A stretch of 5,134 bases of DNA from Verrucomicrobiota bacterium. Its GTDB lineage: Bacteria; Verrucomicrobiota; Verrucomicrobiae; Chthoniobacterales; UBA10450. The translations under genes were made by a program, and so were the position numbers. The stretch lies in NCBI GenBank assembly GCA_005887855.1, contig VBQB01000361.1, positions 1 to 5,134 on the forward strand. The letters are read 5' to 3'. How positions within the stretch are numbered: position 1 is the stretch's first letter; each line of letters begins with the position of its first letter. The notes beneath the pieces are model-generated. The model worked only from the letters and a program-made list of their open reading frames with translations. It did not search any database and was not told the DNA's origin. This document shows, in pieces, positions 4,576 through 5,134 of this stretch.

Positions 4576-5134
4576 CTAATGCGAGGCACCGGTCATGGTA
4601 AATTCGATGGGAATCCTAACCTTCGAAACCGTCCCAGGTTTAAATCGCCATTTTTGGAATGCTTTGACCGCGGATTTATCCAAGGTTGCGTCTCCAGTGC
4701 TTTGCTCCATTGAAGCTTCAGTTACCAGGCCGCTCGCCCGATCGACGGACAAAATGCAAACTCCATTTCCTGTAACGCCCGCCGAAAGTGGCTTGGATGG
4801 ATATTGGGGGGACGGCATGAAGGTCACAAAGGCTTTCGCTGAAGAATACGAAATGGTGCCGAGACTACCTGCGACCTCTGGTGCCTTGCTTGGTGCAGTC
4901 TTCCGACGCTTCGGTTGCGGCGGCGGAGAAGGTGTTCCTTCTTCGACAGGCTCTTGTGTAATTTGTACAGACGGTCCCGAGGTTGTCGGTTGCTGCTCAG
5001 GCTTTGATGCGGTGTGCGGATTTTGCGAAGGGGTGGCTGCTGGGCCCGCTTCTCCCATCCGCTTTTGCAGTGAAGCAATCTCGTTTCGGCTGGCGTCTAA
5101 TTCGCGTTCCAGTTCCGCCTTCTCGTTCTGGAGT
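4576..5134 (-). CDS. TonB C-terminal domain protein with N-terminal coiled coil, 5' end cut off
   Basis: The C-terminal 80 or so residues are a TonB_C domain: YPSKPLSAGVTGNGVCILSV, then the G-x-V-T-x-A-x-x-x-x-S-T-G-x-x-x-L-D-x-x-A strand-helix, then FQKWRFKPG and the final strand RIPIEFTM. Before it lies a Pro/Lys/Gln-rich linker (EEGTPSPPPQPKRRKTAPSK) of the kind that spans the periplasm. The frame stays open past the ATG at 5058 to the window edge, reading LQNEKAELERELDASRNEIA and SLQKRM, a heptad-like coiled coil, so that ATG is probably internal and the true start lies outside. Classical TonB passes energy from ExbB/ExbD to outer-membrane receptors. This version, with coiled coil plus linker, may be an energiser variant or only borrow the fold. 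No exbB/exbD or receptor gene is visible. Confidence 0.85.
   Translation of the reverse strand, partial: LQNEKAELERELDASRNEIASLQKRMGEAGPAATPSQNPHTASKPEQQPTTSGPSVQITQEPVEEGTPSPPPQPKRRKTAPSKAPEVAGSLGTISYSSAKAFVTFMPSPQYPSKPLSAGVTGNGVCILSVDRASGLVTEASMEQSTGDATLDKSAVKAFQKWRFKPGTVSKVRIPIEFTMTGASH

Noticed and set aside
4569..4587. GCCTC/GAGGC stem straddling the stop of the TonB-like gene
   Set aside because: Only five base pairs with a nine-base loop and no T tract, too weak for a terminator.

Overview
The window looks like soil-type Verrucomicrobiota DNA, perhaps a Chthoniobacterales/Udaeobacter-like lineage. This is inferred from memory of protein families: the style of the DoxX, TonB-C and peptidase_S74-like sequences, many small secreted proteins and moderate GC. 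It was not tested by any search. No RNA gene, CRISPR array, intact transposase or integrase was found.

Layout, left to right. (1) 2-253 (+): C-terminal end of a membrane methyltransferase of the isoprenylcysteine carboxyl methyltransferase type, cut by the window edge. (2) 316-660 (+): small secreted protein with a carboxypeptidase-regulatory-like beta-sandwich. (3) 683-775 (+): decayed tail of a short-protein family. (4) 916-1395 (+): DoxX-family membrane protein. (5) 1442-1816 (-): small lipoprotein, convergent with DoxX. (6) 1817-2184: no intact gene; it holds a head fragment that seems to belong to the same short-protein family as item 3, then a good promoter. (7) 2185-2535 (+): small secreted protein with a clear Shine-Dalgarno and a strong hairpin after it. 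(8) 2604-3213 (-): a CENP-V/GFA zinc protein (2671-3213) followed by a tail in another frame that resembles the end of a TPR-type protein. (9) 3321-3605 (-): two out-of-order fragments of a tail-fibre/peptidase_S74 chaperone domain. (10) 3620-4249 (+): an internally repetitive beta-strand-rich protein. (11) 4250-4575: nothing convincing. (12) 4576-5134 (-): TonB C-terminal-domain protein with a coiled coil, running off the right edge.

The intact genes do not form an obvious pathway or operon. They are mostly single transcription units in mixed orientation, rich in envelope and secreted products. The notable theme is gene debris: at least four stretches between intact genes read as pieces of recognisable protein families with stops, frameshifts or wrong order. 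The best candidate for something undescribed is the repetitive protein at 3620-4249, with its 33-residue period, together with the scattered fragments of the short VIRVYDEAGNVIE family.
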